A stretch of DNA of 64,000 nucleotides from Sesamum alatum (lineage: Eukaryota > Streptophyta > Magnoliopsida > Lamiales > Pedaliaceae). Numbering within the stretch: the stretch's first letter is position 1; each line of letters begins with the position of its first letter. The stretch is taken from NCBI GenBank assembly GCA_034509735.1, contig JACGWO010000003.1:35858466-35922465 (forward strand), read 5' to 3'. A program made the position numbers and the translations under genes. The notes under the pieces are model-generated. The model was not told the DNA's origin. It was given only the letters and a program-made list of their open reading frames with translations, and did no database searches. Shown one piece after another: positions 47,516-58,100 of the stretch.

Positions 47516-48577
47516 AACATAATAATTTAATCATTTTTTAAAAATTATTTGGAAATAAGCTATAGTTAAAATTATTAGATTTCAATTTTCAACTACCCTC
47601 TTCAATATTTTTTGTTGGATTTAGATGGAGAAATGGATAATTAATTACACTTATTGAAATACAAAAAAAATAAAATTTAAATTTGAAAACTTAACATTAA
47701 TTAACCTATCCACAGATGTATATTTATATGTGACCCTTAATTAATTAAATTATCCACATATGCATATACCTGACGACTCTTAATTAATTAACCTATCCAA
47801 AGATGCAAATATGTGGCTCTTAGAGATGCAATCTTAATATTTTTATTTTATTATACTAAATAGACAGGATAAGATAATCAGATTAGACTTACAAATTATC
47901 ACAAAAAAAAAAAAAAGGAATTCCTTAATTATACAGCCAATACTTGCCTCGGCTCATTATTTTCTTGCGAGCAATATTTGGGTTGTTGACACGTGTCCTC
48001 CAAACCCATTGAATTGACCTTTATTACAAGAATGATTTTTATTTCGGCAGAATTTATATTAGGTTGATATGATATGAATTATACTATTTTTTTTCATGTT
48101 TGATGCATGTAATATTTTGATATTCAATAAAGATATTTTTCGATAAATATCTGTTGAGAACGTCTTGTTATGAGTCGGCCTTTAAGAATACAAATCATGC
48201 GATAAGTGTCCTTTAAATTATCGTAGTCGACATACTCAAGCACAAACCCTAAACTGAGAGGTAATTTTATAACCACAATCATTTTTTACATATATGTAAA
48301 CATGTTACATAAATGTGTTTTTACTTTTACAGCAATATCTCATGACTCAGTCAACGATTTGACATTTGAGGTTAATTAATACACATAATAATAATGGATG
48401 TATGGGCCATCCCTTGCTAGCCTTAATAATTTACATTTACTCTTATTGACACGATAATTTAATTATTTATGTAAATAAATGTCAAGAACAAAGTGAAAAA
48501 AAATAAAAAATTGTGGTGTATTTGGAGGATTTACTCCCCCTCATGATATAGTAAAGTTATGTTTAGAATTTTTATAA

Positions 48578-48881
48578 GGGTTAAATTCACTTTAACCATC
48601 TTTATTATTCGGGTTGTATCAAACATCTCCCTGTACAATATAAATATTGAATGTCCCCCTCTAATTCATTTGGCATTCAGAAATTAAATGAGGGCGGTAA
48701 TTTATAGATGAAAATTACCATAAGGTTAGTTTCATCTAATTTTCAGTAATAAATTGACCTGTCAATTAATTTTTTAAAGGCAAATGAACTAGAGGGGGAC
48801 ATTCGATGATTTATATTATATACTATAAGGGAGGTGTTTGATACCATCCTAATAGTAGAGGGGTCAATGTGAATTTCACTC
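48578..48881. mobile_element. Hairpin MITE
   Basis: The left end GGGTTAAATTCACTTTAACC is mirrored at the right (read inward GAGTGAAATTCACATTGACC). Both arms carry the same next block (cattcgggttgtatcaaaca-like against tgtttgataccatcc, and gaatgtccccctctaattca against tgaactagagggggacattc). Flanking sequence does not give a clean duplication, so the class is uncertain. Confidence 0.68.
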
Positions 48882-49613
48882 TTTTCATTATATTCATTGT
48901 ATGTCCTCAAAAATGTATTTGTATATTTAATTCAATTGTTATCTTGTATATTCATTTAACTTTTTGCGTTGAAATCAACAAATTTTAAAAAATTTGATTA
49001 ATAAGTGAATCTATTTGTTGGATGGAAACAAACATTAATTATACTAAATATAAATCGTATGAAATTTATATATAATTGTACTTTTTTTTATCCGATTATA
49101 TAATTATACTAAACTTTAGAAGAGAGCTCTGTGATTTTCGTAAAGATTAAGGGTGAAAGATGATAGTTTCATTACCATCGTTGCCGGACATGGATGGGAT
49201 ACACACCAACATAGCATATAATGTTGCTCTCTCTTTATGTATATACATACATGTAAATATATATATTTATCAATAAAATCTTTATAAATTAATAATATTG
49301 ACATCACGTAATTTTATTAATTCAAAAAAAAAAAAAAATTGATTCAATGAACTTACATGATTCTTTAGGAATATAACATAAACATTGTATTGACTAATAA
49401 AATGATGTTCATAAACAATGTGACTAATTAAATAAGATACACCCCCCTAAAAAAACAAAATTCATTGCAGTATGTAGTACTAGTTAAAACTTAATGTAAT
49501 TTCACGTATAGTAAGAAAATCAACCACTATATAAACAACGGCAAACATTCCTAATTAGTCAATCCAAATCAAAACCAACAAATCATTGCTTCACATTTAA
49601 AAGGTGTTCAAAA

Positions 49614-49805
49614 ATGAACCATGACAGATCAAATACGTTAAATACTATTGAGTATAAGAGAGATCACCACAAATGCAACAAAAAATATCTGCAACCAATT
49701 ACGGGGAAGGAAGCATTTATAGCGGCAACAACTCTTCGCAATTTTGTATTGCAGTATGAGAACGTAATACATGAGCTTTTGAATCGATGTAGCAAGGAAA
49801 GTTAG
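49614..49805 (+). other. Small ORF, possible transposase scrap
   Basis: A 63-codon ORF with an ATG start, preceded about 80 bp upstream by a tatataaac word. The peptide part ITGKEAFIAATTLRNFVLQY loosely recalls the C-terminal region of pogo/tigger-type transposases, but this is an impression from reading only. There is no DDE domain, no TIRs and no neighbouring coding exons. It may equally be a chance ORF. Confidence 0.25.
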
Positions 49806-51140
49806 AGATGAACACAATTAAATTTAAATTTTAAGAAGAAGCACAATAGTATAATCAAATTTATTAAGTTGTCTTAGTTATATTTGTAACTTTATAGAAT
49901 GATTAATTTATAATATTGAAGGGACCACAAATTTATATAAGAGTATTCCAAAAAATTATTATCTTATTAATTAATTAAAAATTATTAATTTAGACATTGT
50001 GCCCAAATCAGGGCCAAAAAACATATTAATTTTTAAAAAAAATTAATTTATAGAGGTTCTATTGTATTTGCCTATACATTTCATAACATAGACAGAGTAA
50101 CAAATGATAGAAATATTAGCACAATTATACATGACGGGGATATCAAGATTTGAGTAGAAAAGATTAAAATACTCCCCCCCCCCACCGAACCCATAAAAGC
50201 AAAGTACTCGTATAGGATGAGGATTTGCATTTTTTCTTCTATATGGGTCGGGTCACACCCGACGCGTTCCGACCCAATAACCCGATTCATAAGTCGTTAA
50301 TCGCATGATATTCATAGTTCAAAATTACGTCATGTAACCTAAACAAATGGGTACATTCGACCATTTATTGGTTCGTTATTTATTATTTTCACATCAGTGT
50401 TTAATATTTTCTTTTGTCCACAAACGAATTTAAGTATCGAAGAATTTTGATTGAAGATCATCCAGCGAGCCAATAATCTCTTTTCTTCTTAGATTTCTCA
50501 AACTTTCTAACTAAGTTGGATTCGATCACTAACCTATTCCATTGGGCTAACATTATTGGACCATTTACAAGTACTATCTATATTCATGTCGCCTAATGGG
50601 CTTGTAAAGGATGCCTAACTCCAATGTCCTAATCCTTACAACTTTTAATGAATTTCGGACTCTCGATACCAAAGTTTATTTAAAAGAGAGCGGATTGAAT
50701 TTTTTATTTTAAATTTTATTGTATTTTTAATTTAATTTAATATATACATGTTTTATGTGCAAAACTGACATTGTTGGTATACGAGTTTAGGAATGCTAAT
50801 GAATTTGGATCAAATTTGAAATGTGTTTTGTTGGATTTCAATTTTTTTATTTATTTTTCTATTATGTATATATAATATGAGAAGAGGAAATAAATTATGC
50901 ATTCATATAAAAATACGGATACAACATTTTTATAAAGTGAAATTATGCATATGAGGGAAATGTTTAATATTTCAAAATATTGAAAAACACACATAAATTT
51001 ATAAATACCAATTCTTTATTAATAATACTAATTTTTTTATTCAAAAAATTCTAATAAATATGTAATCGTTCTAATAAATTCAACTAGTTTGATCTTGATT
51101 TGGATGAGTCGAGTAGGTGCCAACAAAAACTTCAACAAAT

Positions 51141-51302
51141 TCATATGAATTCTTAATTTCAATATTTCTATTTTAAATTCAACTCGACTCGATTCATATG
51201 AATTCTTAATTTGATAATTTTATTTGAAATTCAATTCAACTCAACTCGAGTCGACTGAATTCATATGAATTCTTAAATTTAATAATTTTATTTTAAATTT
51301 AA
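51141..51302 (+). repeat. Three-copy degenerate tandem repeat
   Basis: The block tcatatgaattcttaatttc recurs with small changes at 51141, 51194 and 51261 (spacings 53 and 67 bp). Each copy is followed by an attttattttaaattcaactcga-like stretch, with expansion of the aactcgactcga portion explaining the unequal spacing. Confidence 0.75.
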
Positions 51303-51524
51303 GGATAAATTACAACAGATTTTTTAAAAATTTGTCTTAATTATAAATTCTTCATTATTGTTTAAAAAATTATAAATACATCATTGAAATTAATGATCGT
51401 CTAATAAATATTACCCCATAATAATTTATTATGTGGTATTTGTTTTACCACCATTAATTTTTTTTAAAAAATATTTATATAACAAATTTTATAAAAATTA
51501 TTTTAATTTATCATAAATTTGATT

Positions 51525-51552
51525 CGATCCGACCCGACCCGACCCGACCCGA
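51525..51552 (+). repeat. (CGACC)n pentanucleotide repeat
   Basis: Four to five head-to-tail CGACC units just upstream of the trihelix gene's transcribed region, followed about 50 bp later by a CT-rich tract at 51597-51614. Confidence 0.8.
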
Positions 51553-51577
51553 TCATTTATCATCCCAGACGATTGTT

Positions 51578-52224
51578 TTGCAGAATCCCGTGGATTCTCT
51601 CTCTCTCTCTCCCCTCCAACTTTCTCTCTCCTCCCCCACAACGCAACAGTTGGTAGCTAAGGGGAAATTGCGAAACCATGGGCATTGGGCTGTTTTTTGT
51701 GCTGTCAGCTATGAGAAAACCAAGAACTCTCCAAACCTAAAACCAGCTGCTTTTAATTTTATTCATCATCAAAACATAAATAAAAACCCGTTGCTTTTTC
51801 CCCATTCAGATTCACTGTATAAACTTCCCACAATTTTTTCCTTTCTGCCCACCCTACGCCCTTCACATTTCACCATTATTTTGCCTTTTTCTCTATTGCT
51901 ATTCTTATCTGTTTGCTTTTCTGCTTCAAAGAATTTTCACCTTTTTTCTTGCATTCTTCTGCATGTGGATCAAAGGTTGACAGCTTCTGGTTTTCAATCA
52001 AGAATCTTGCTAACGCCCTGCTGGTTGCGCCGCTTCATTTGGGGGATTCTTGTTTCTTGATATTTGGAGGAGTAATCATTCGCATAACCTTGTACAGAGT
52101 TTTGACTGTTTCTAATGATGAGGGGTTTTTGGTTGATGTGAAAGATAGCAATCTTGTGACAAATTTCTTGTCTGGGACTTGGAGAATTCTAGATTTGTCT
52201 TGTTGCTGGAAATTTCGAGGTTGT
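51578..52224 (+). promoter_or_regulatory. Probable long 5' leader of the trihelix gene with short uORFs
   Basis: C/T-rich, leader-like sequence before the first in-frame ATG at 52225. The frame stays open upstream for 104 codons but without an ATG, so the extension is not taken as coding. Short upstream ORFs are present: 51678-51740 (20 codons, MGIGLFFVLSAMRKPRTLQT) and 52115-52141 (8 codons, MMRGFWLM). If transcribed, these could damp translation of the main ORF. The transcription start and any leader intron cannot be placed. Confidence 0.5.
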
Positions 52225-53625
52225 ATGGAGCCTAATGGGATGTATTCTAGTATGCAACCTGGGAATATGTTGGGGTTGGAAATGTCACTCCACCACCCCC
52301 GACCAGCACACAACCCACAAAACTCTCAGCACATACAACAACAACAGCAAAACCCACCGCACCCCATGGTGGGCTATGGCCGTCAGGACGGTGATTATTA
52401 TCCACAAACTCGGCAACAAGGCTACCCTTTTGCTGCAAAGTCCAAGAACCAGAGTCTGACACTGAGTGATGATGATGAGCCTGGGGTTACTGCTGAAACC
52501 AGTGCTGATGATGGGAAGAGGAGAATGTCTCCATGGCAGAGAATGAAATGGACCGACAGTATGATAAGGTTGTTGATTATGGTTGTGTACTATGTTGGCG
52601 ATGAGGTTGGGTCTGAAGGGAATGATCCTGCCGGCAAAAAGAAAGGTGGTGGTGGGGCTTTGCAGAAGAAGGGGAAGTGGAAATCGGTGTCTCAGGTTAT
52701 GACGGAGAAGGGATTTAATGTGTCTCCACAGCAGTGTGAGGACAAATTTAATGATTTAAACAAGAGGTATAAGAGGGTTAATGACATTCTTGGAAAGGGG
52801 ACTGCGTGTCGTGTGGTGGAGAATCCGAGCTTGCTGGATGCAATGGATCATTTGTCACCAAAGATGAAGGAAGAAGTGAGGAAATTGCTCAATTCCAAGC
52901 ACTTGTTTTTCAGGGAAATGTGTGCTTATCATAATAGTTGTGGTCATGGTAGTGGTGCTAGTGTGAGTGGAGTAGGCGGGGTTGAGAATTCGCCACCAGA
53001 GGGCGCAGCAGAGCCATCTCAATCTCAGCTGCAATCGCGGCAGCAGAGGTGTTTACACTCAACCGGGAACGCCCCTTTTACTCCCAACTTAAATAGAGGG
53101 GAGAATGAGGCATCTAAATTGGCAAAGATGACGAGCGATGAGGATGATGAGGAGGAGGATGAGGAGGAGGAGGAGGAGAGTGGAGCAGGATCAGAAAGTC
53201 ATGGAACGGATGAAAGAGCGATGAGGAAGAGAAAGGGAACGTACCATTCCCCTTTGATCCAACAATTGGATGCTGAACTAGTGAACGTGTTGCAGGATGG
53301 AAGAAAGAGCCCCTTTGAGAAGCGGCAGTGGATGAAAACCAAACGGGCGCTATTGGAGGAGGAGCGCGTCGGCATTCAATACCAAGGGCTTGAGCTTGAA
53401 AAACAGCGGCTCAAGTGGTTAAAATTCAGCAGCAAGAAGGAGAGGGAAATGGAGAGGGAGAAGCTCGTAAACGAAAGACTCAAGTTGGAGAATGAGAGAA
53501 TGGTTCTCTTCATCCGCCAACAAGAGCTCGATTTGCTCGGCCATGATCATCATCATCAACAACAGTCCTCCAACAAGAAGAGTGATCATCTCCCATTTCT
53601 GGAATTCAATCGTACAGTAGATTAG
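52225..53625 (+). CDS. Trihelix-family transcription factor
   Basis: Single-exon gene for a 466-aa nuclear DNA-binding protein. A Gln/His/Pro-rich N-terminus (residues 20-70) precedes a Myb/SANT-like trihelix domain at about 102-180: SPWQRMKWTDSMIRLLIMVV, then an insert with GKKKGGGG, then KGKWKSVSQVMTEKGFNVSP and QQCEDKFNDLNKRYKRVNDI. The conserved Trp residues (W104, W109, KGKW) of the helices are present. Further on come a basic patch, a long acidic Asp/Glu stretch near residue 305-325 and a C-terminal Glu/Arg-rich coiled coil (KRALLEEERVGIQYQGLELE onward) for dimerisation. It resembles the Arabidopsis At1g21200/At1g76870/HRA1 group as I remember it; ortholog and targets are unknown. The start is the first in-frame ATG. 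Confidence 0.88.
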   Translation: MEPNGMYSSMQPGNMLGLEMSLHHPRPAHNPQNSQHIQQQQQNPPHPMVGYGRQDGDYYPQTRQQGYPFAAKSKNQSLTLSDDDEPGVTAETSADDGKRRMSPWQRMKWTDSMIRLLIMVVYYVGDEVGSEGNDPAGKKKGGGGALQKKGKWKSVSQVMTEKGFNVSPQQCEDKFNDLNKRYKRVNDILGKGTACRVVENPSLLDAMDHLSPKMKEEVRKLLNSKHLFFREMCAYHNSCGHGSGASVSGVGGVENSPPEGAAEPSQSQLQSRQQRCLHSTGNAPFTPNLNRGENEASKLAKMTSDEDDEEEDEEEEEESGAGSESHGTDERAMRKRKGTYHSPLIQQLDAELVNVLQDGRKSPFEKRQWMKTKRALLEEERVGIQYQGLELEKQRLKWLKFSSKKEREMEREKLVNERLKLENERMVLFIRQQELDLLGHDHHHQQQSSNKKSDHLPFLEFNRTVD

Positions 53626-54124
53626 TCTAGTCCAGACAAGAATAGGTTGTTTGTTCTCTAAAGTTGATTGCAAGAGATTTAGCTGTTGTATTCAGCTTCT
53701 GTTTTGTTCATTTGCCTTCCAAGTTTCCAACATAGTACTACTAATTACACAAATGTTAGCACTGGAGTCTTGTGAAATTGCGATTGTAAGTGAAGTAATT
53801 GGAAACTAAGGATTCAAGAAGACAGAGATTGTAAGAAAGAATCATCTGAAGTGAATGGAGGGTACATTACATTCGTTGAGCTTTTGCTCTGGGCTTCATA
53901 GACATTAGATGATGTGATACAAAAGGGGATTCTCTCAGCTCAGACATTTGGCTCTCACTTTATGTAACCCGTTTTGATGTGTAATAATACAGTGTGAGAT
54001 TTTAAGACATTGATTCAGAAGCTTGTATTATTGCATGTGTGTACATCTTTTTTGGGTGTTCTAAGATGGACAATTTCCAATCTTGTGTGGGAAAAGGCAG
54101 AAGGAAGCCGCTCAAAAAGGAGGG
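53626..54124. other. 3' flank of the trihelix gene
   Basis: Non-coding; probable 3' UTR and polyadenylation region (aataat near 53985). No other feature is seen. Confidence 0.5.
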
Positions 54125-54131
54125 AAAAAAA
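54125..54131 (-). terminator. RNA polymerase III terminator of tRNA-Arg
   Basis: Seven consecutive T on the minus strand, starting 7 nt after the tRNA 3' end. This is the standard pol III stop signal. Confidence 0.85.
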
Positions 54132-54137
54132 TAAGGT

Positions 54138-54210
54138 CACGCCCAGTGGGACTCGAACCCACAATCGCCTGATTAGAAGTCAGACGCCTTATCCATTAGG
54201 CCATGGGCGC
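54138..54210 (-). tRNA. tRNA-Arg (anticodon TCT)
   Basis: A 73-nt gene, read on the minus strand from GCGCCCATGGCCTAATGG to CCACTGGGCGTG. The acceptor stem GCGCCCA pairs with TGGGCGT (one G-T) and the discriminator base is G. The anticodon arm is TCTGA-CTTCTAA-TCAGG, giving anticodon TCT for AGA codons. The T arm is GTGGG-TTCGAGT-CCCAC. No intron and no encoded CCA. A CAA motif lies just upstream (aaacaagaa), as is common before plant tRNA genes, and a T7 terminator follows. It sits between the trihelix and pyruvate kinase genes. Confidence 0.97.
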
Positions 54211-55117
54211 TTCTTGTTTATCTCTCTGACGGGAATAATTACCATACCATTTCTCCTTCAAATTGTTGTATGCGATTACGATAAATCGGATGTGATCCTA
54301 TGATAGAAAATTTCGAGATTCGTTTACTTTGAAGGATGGAATTAAATTGTGATACATTAATGATGAATAAAATGTAGAATAAAATTAAATTGTATCACTA
54401 ATATTTTCACTTAAATCCTCTATTTATCATGATTAATCATCTATTTACCTAAATACAAGTAAACAAAAAATTGGATTAAATTGGATATCCCAATCCAACC
54501 CAATTCCTCAAAGTATAGGGAAGATAGCGTTTACGCCAACCTCTGGGGTAATGTTTTTTAACCACATCAATAAAACAATCCAAATTAATACCACCTTTCA
54601 GTTTGCATGAAAATATTCATTGTATCAATGTATAAGTATTTGTATCGATTTTTGTTTATTTTGCTTTAGTTCAGAAACCCAGTGGACCTGAACAACTACT
54701 AAAGTTGATTTCTCAGCCAGTTCATTAGCATTAGCTGGTAAAGATACAGATACATGAGAACATGCAGTATTGCAATAATTTTCTGAATGGCTAAAACCTC
54801 AACATATTCAAATAATGCATACGCACCATGCACCATGCAGTTTCAAAATTACATATTAGTATCTCCAACTGTTGCTGCATCGACCATCGACAACAGAAAA
54901 ATTGCAGGGGTTCTAGAGAATTTTGCACAAGAGCAAATTCCCATCAAGAATGCCCCAATATGTATTTGATCTAAACGTAACCTTATCGTATAATCACCGA
55001 AAAATGACCATCAAAATTCAAGGTAATGCCTAGGATGCTTGTTCATCGCACTACCACCCGAAAAGAAAAAGGAAAAAACGGGGGTGATGCGTGTCAAAGA
55101 TGTATCGGTCTACGTTG
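54211..55117. other. Intergenic DNA and 3' flank of pyruvate kinase
   Basis: AT-rich DNA with no supported gene. A tract at 54470-54510 (aattggattaaattggatat and caatccaacccaattcc) is partly self-complementary but has no recognised element ends. The last about 300 bp are the probable pyruvate kinase 3' UTR. Confidence 0.5.
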
Positions 55118-58100
55118 TTAATCTTCAAGCTCGATAATCTTCACTACAGCTGCGTCTCCAACTTTCTGGCAGACAACTACTCGATCATGGGACTTGATGA
55201 TTCCAGAGGCTTTTCCATGGTCGAGAGCAACCCTAAGAACTGACTCGTGCGTTGGATTTGTGGATGCAGCCTGTAAGATTTGAGACAGTAAGTTTGTCGT
55301 CAAGGAAAAGGTGCAAGACGGTCCCCCCATGTAGAAACAAGGTGGTTTATTTAGGAAACAGATATGTGTTCAATGTTAAGAGAACCCTTCTTGTAAATAT
55401 GAGATGGCAATAAATTGGAATAATGTTAAGAACTTACTGGATGTCGAGGATCAGCGAGCAAGGGGAAGAGACCGCGTACTACAAGCGATTGCCTTGCCTA
55501 AACATATACAAGAAAGAACCATAAGCTTGTCGGAGGAGAACAAACTTGGAAGGCATTGATCACCAGGAATGAGAGACCAATAAGGAGAACTATGCTTCGA
55601 GCACCAGTTAAATAGTCATAATTATAATTGACAAATAGATCGTATTAAAGCATTAACGATGAGCATAATCTTTCTGCCCTGGCTATCTGTATATAACAGT
55701 AATGCTCCAGATTATATAACCAACAGGGAAAGCATGCTTCTGTACGGCGTACCATGAAATTAGTGTGTAATGTGTCATTAATATAAACGCTATCCCGTCA
55801 TTGTTCATAAAATGGATTCAGCAGATTAGGATCAAACAATTTTTATCATCACAGATTATGGTCGAAGGGTATACCTCAAATGCACCACTGAAACTCCACC
55901 TCAATTGATTTGTTGTGAGCCGAGGGATGACAACAGATAAAACAGGCATCGTTGGCCTATACTTAGCGATCAATCTGTGTATTTAGCAGGAAATATTTGA
56001 ATATATGCCAAAATCAATGTATTAGCAAATATTTCAAGATATCACTTCAAACACATTATGACGTAATACTATACCTAGCTGCTCTTCCTGACGAGGTAAA
56101 ACATATGATGACAGATGCCTTCACTTTAATGGCCGCCCGAACCTAAAGAAAAAGAATATCGTTGAAAGAAAGGTACACACTTAAATGGAGAACTGGACAA
56201 GAATAGAAGTTCTCGTCGGGTCGATTTTCTTTGTTTCTTCTTTTTTTCCTATGCTTTCTAACTTTTTCTTGGAACGTACCGCAGAGGAAGCAATAGATTC
56301 CAGGTGACTCATGGGCTGGCCGACAAATTTTACAGTCCTCTTGAAGTACTGGTCTTGATTGAAGACCTTCTCCGCCTGTGAACCAATATGGAAAATGGCA
56401 GTCATGTTTCATTACTGCGTCTGATCATATAAAAAGAACTAACAGGCTTGCAGTCGCATAAACCAGCAACTAATAATTGAAGCTGTTCAACTCACCCTCC
56501 TCACACCCCAACTAAAATGGACAGGAAGGAAAATTCTAGAAAAAAGATCTTCAGGAATTACAAAGCCAATATATACACATAAGGTAAAAGACGACTTGCC
56601 TCAGCACAAATTTTGCCAACAGTAGAAATAGTTTCAACAGGGTATAATCCACGTAAGGTCTCAGCCCCAAGAAGAATTGCATCGCATCCTGAAACATAGT
56701 GATCAGGTACCAGCTTTGTAAGGATTAAGCAATAACAAAGAAAGCAAGGACTGGAGAATAAATTGAACCACACAATATAGATACTAAAAGACAACCCATC
56801 TTAACGTATACCCATGAACAAACCTAATAATACACATCAAGCACTTGAACAAAAGCTAATGAGCAAACCTAATTTCACAAAGTACATAACCACTTTCGTT
56901 CTAAGAATTTGAGACGGTAACTAACCATCCAAAACAGCATTAGCGACATCAGTTGCCTCTGCACGAGTAGGCCTGAGGTTGTCGGTCATACTATCAACAA
57001 CACGAGTTACCACTGCTGGCTTTCCAGCCATATTACATTTGTAAACAGCAGACTTCTGAAACAAGAAAACCTGCAAATATAGAACAAAGCACCATGTATT
57101 ATGCTTGAGCCACATGTACTTGACCTCTCTTATGTTGGAAGGAGCAAGCAATTTCATCTCAACTTATGTAAGGATTAACAGTACATTGTCTGCAACAGAA
57201 AGATACACCAACAAATACACACCCGATTATTTCCTAAAAATGAGAAAGATATATCAGACTTCTACATGGAACTAGGTTTAAACCAGCAATCATTTCAGAA
57301 ACTTGAAATATCATACAGAATCAACTACGCATTATCCTATGCTACATAAACAAGATATTCTCCGTGGACACTGCGCATGTGGATAGCATAAGTTGGTACC
57401 AATGAATCTAAAATGATAATCACAGAGACTAAAGAATAGAATGCGACATTGGCAACTCATTTTGCTTCCCTTGGAAAGCATCAGAACAACTAACCTTCTC
57501 AGGTGGAAGATCTATCCCAAGGTTTCCACGTGAGAGGATGATTCCATCAGCCTCTTGAAGGATCTCATCAAAATGGGTTAAACCCTGCAAATATAGGTGC
57601 CAAAATAAGCTGTTAACTTCACGTCACTCATATCTAGCCCATACTCAACCTCCTGTAGAGAAGCAATGGAAATCCCTTCTTTAATTAATTACAGGAGTAC
57701 TATTCACCTCTACATTTTCAATTTTCGCAAAGATTTGGGTCTCACTTAAATCACCAAGCTTGGATAGATAGTCGCGAGCCTGCATGAAACAAAGCATCAG
57801 AGCCTAGGTATCTAGATTAGTGGAGAAAAGCGTAGAAAATGCACAGTCACCAATATAAAGATATCAAAAACATCTTTCTCTTTGTCATTTTACCTCACGA
57901 ACATCCTCCGCATGACGTGTATATGACAATGACAGGAAATCAATTTTATTCTGAGCTCCCCATGAGCTGATAACCTGTAGAAAAGTGATACATTCAAGCC
58001 ATTGCAATTCACTAAATAAAAGGATTAGATCAAGACAGGAATAAAGAGATATGAAGGAGAAAAAGAACTGCTGTTTAAGCTTTCAACTAACCGTAAAAGA

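Larger units (their letters stand above)
42221..51577. other. 9.4 kb gene-poor, repeat-rich interval
   Basis: No convincing gene. The left end is the F-box gene promoter (C/T-rich leader to about 42420). Next come AT-rich DNA with a (TA)n tract near 42930-42950, Mutator-type elements at 43429-43974, 44422-45089 and 45467-45953 (with a nested unit), SINE copies at 46098-46295 and 47339-47515, a (TA)n tract near 46836-46860, a hairpin at 48578-48881, a possible transposase scrap at 49614-49805, a C-rich tract at 50173-50184 and tandem repeats at 51141-51302. The 49900-51100 stretch shows nothing but AT-rich DNA with gggtcgggtcacacccgac near 50250. Confidence 0.6.

Noticed and set aside
51913..52224. 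104-codon in-frame extension of the trihelix protein
   Set aside because: It has no ATG before 52225, is Phe/Leu/Cys-rich and leader-like, and has no family similarity.
54010..54303. 97-codon ORF spanning the tRNA gene
   Set aside because: Its central part is the complement of tRNA-Arg; chance ORF.
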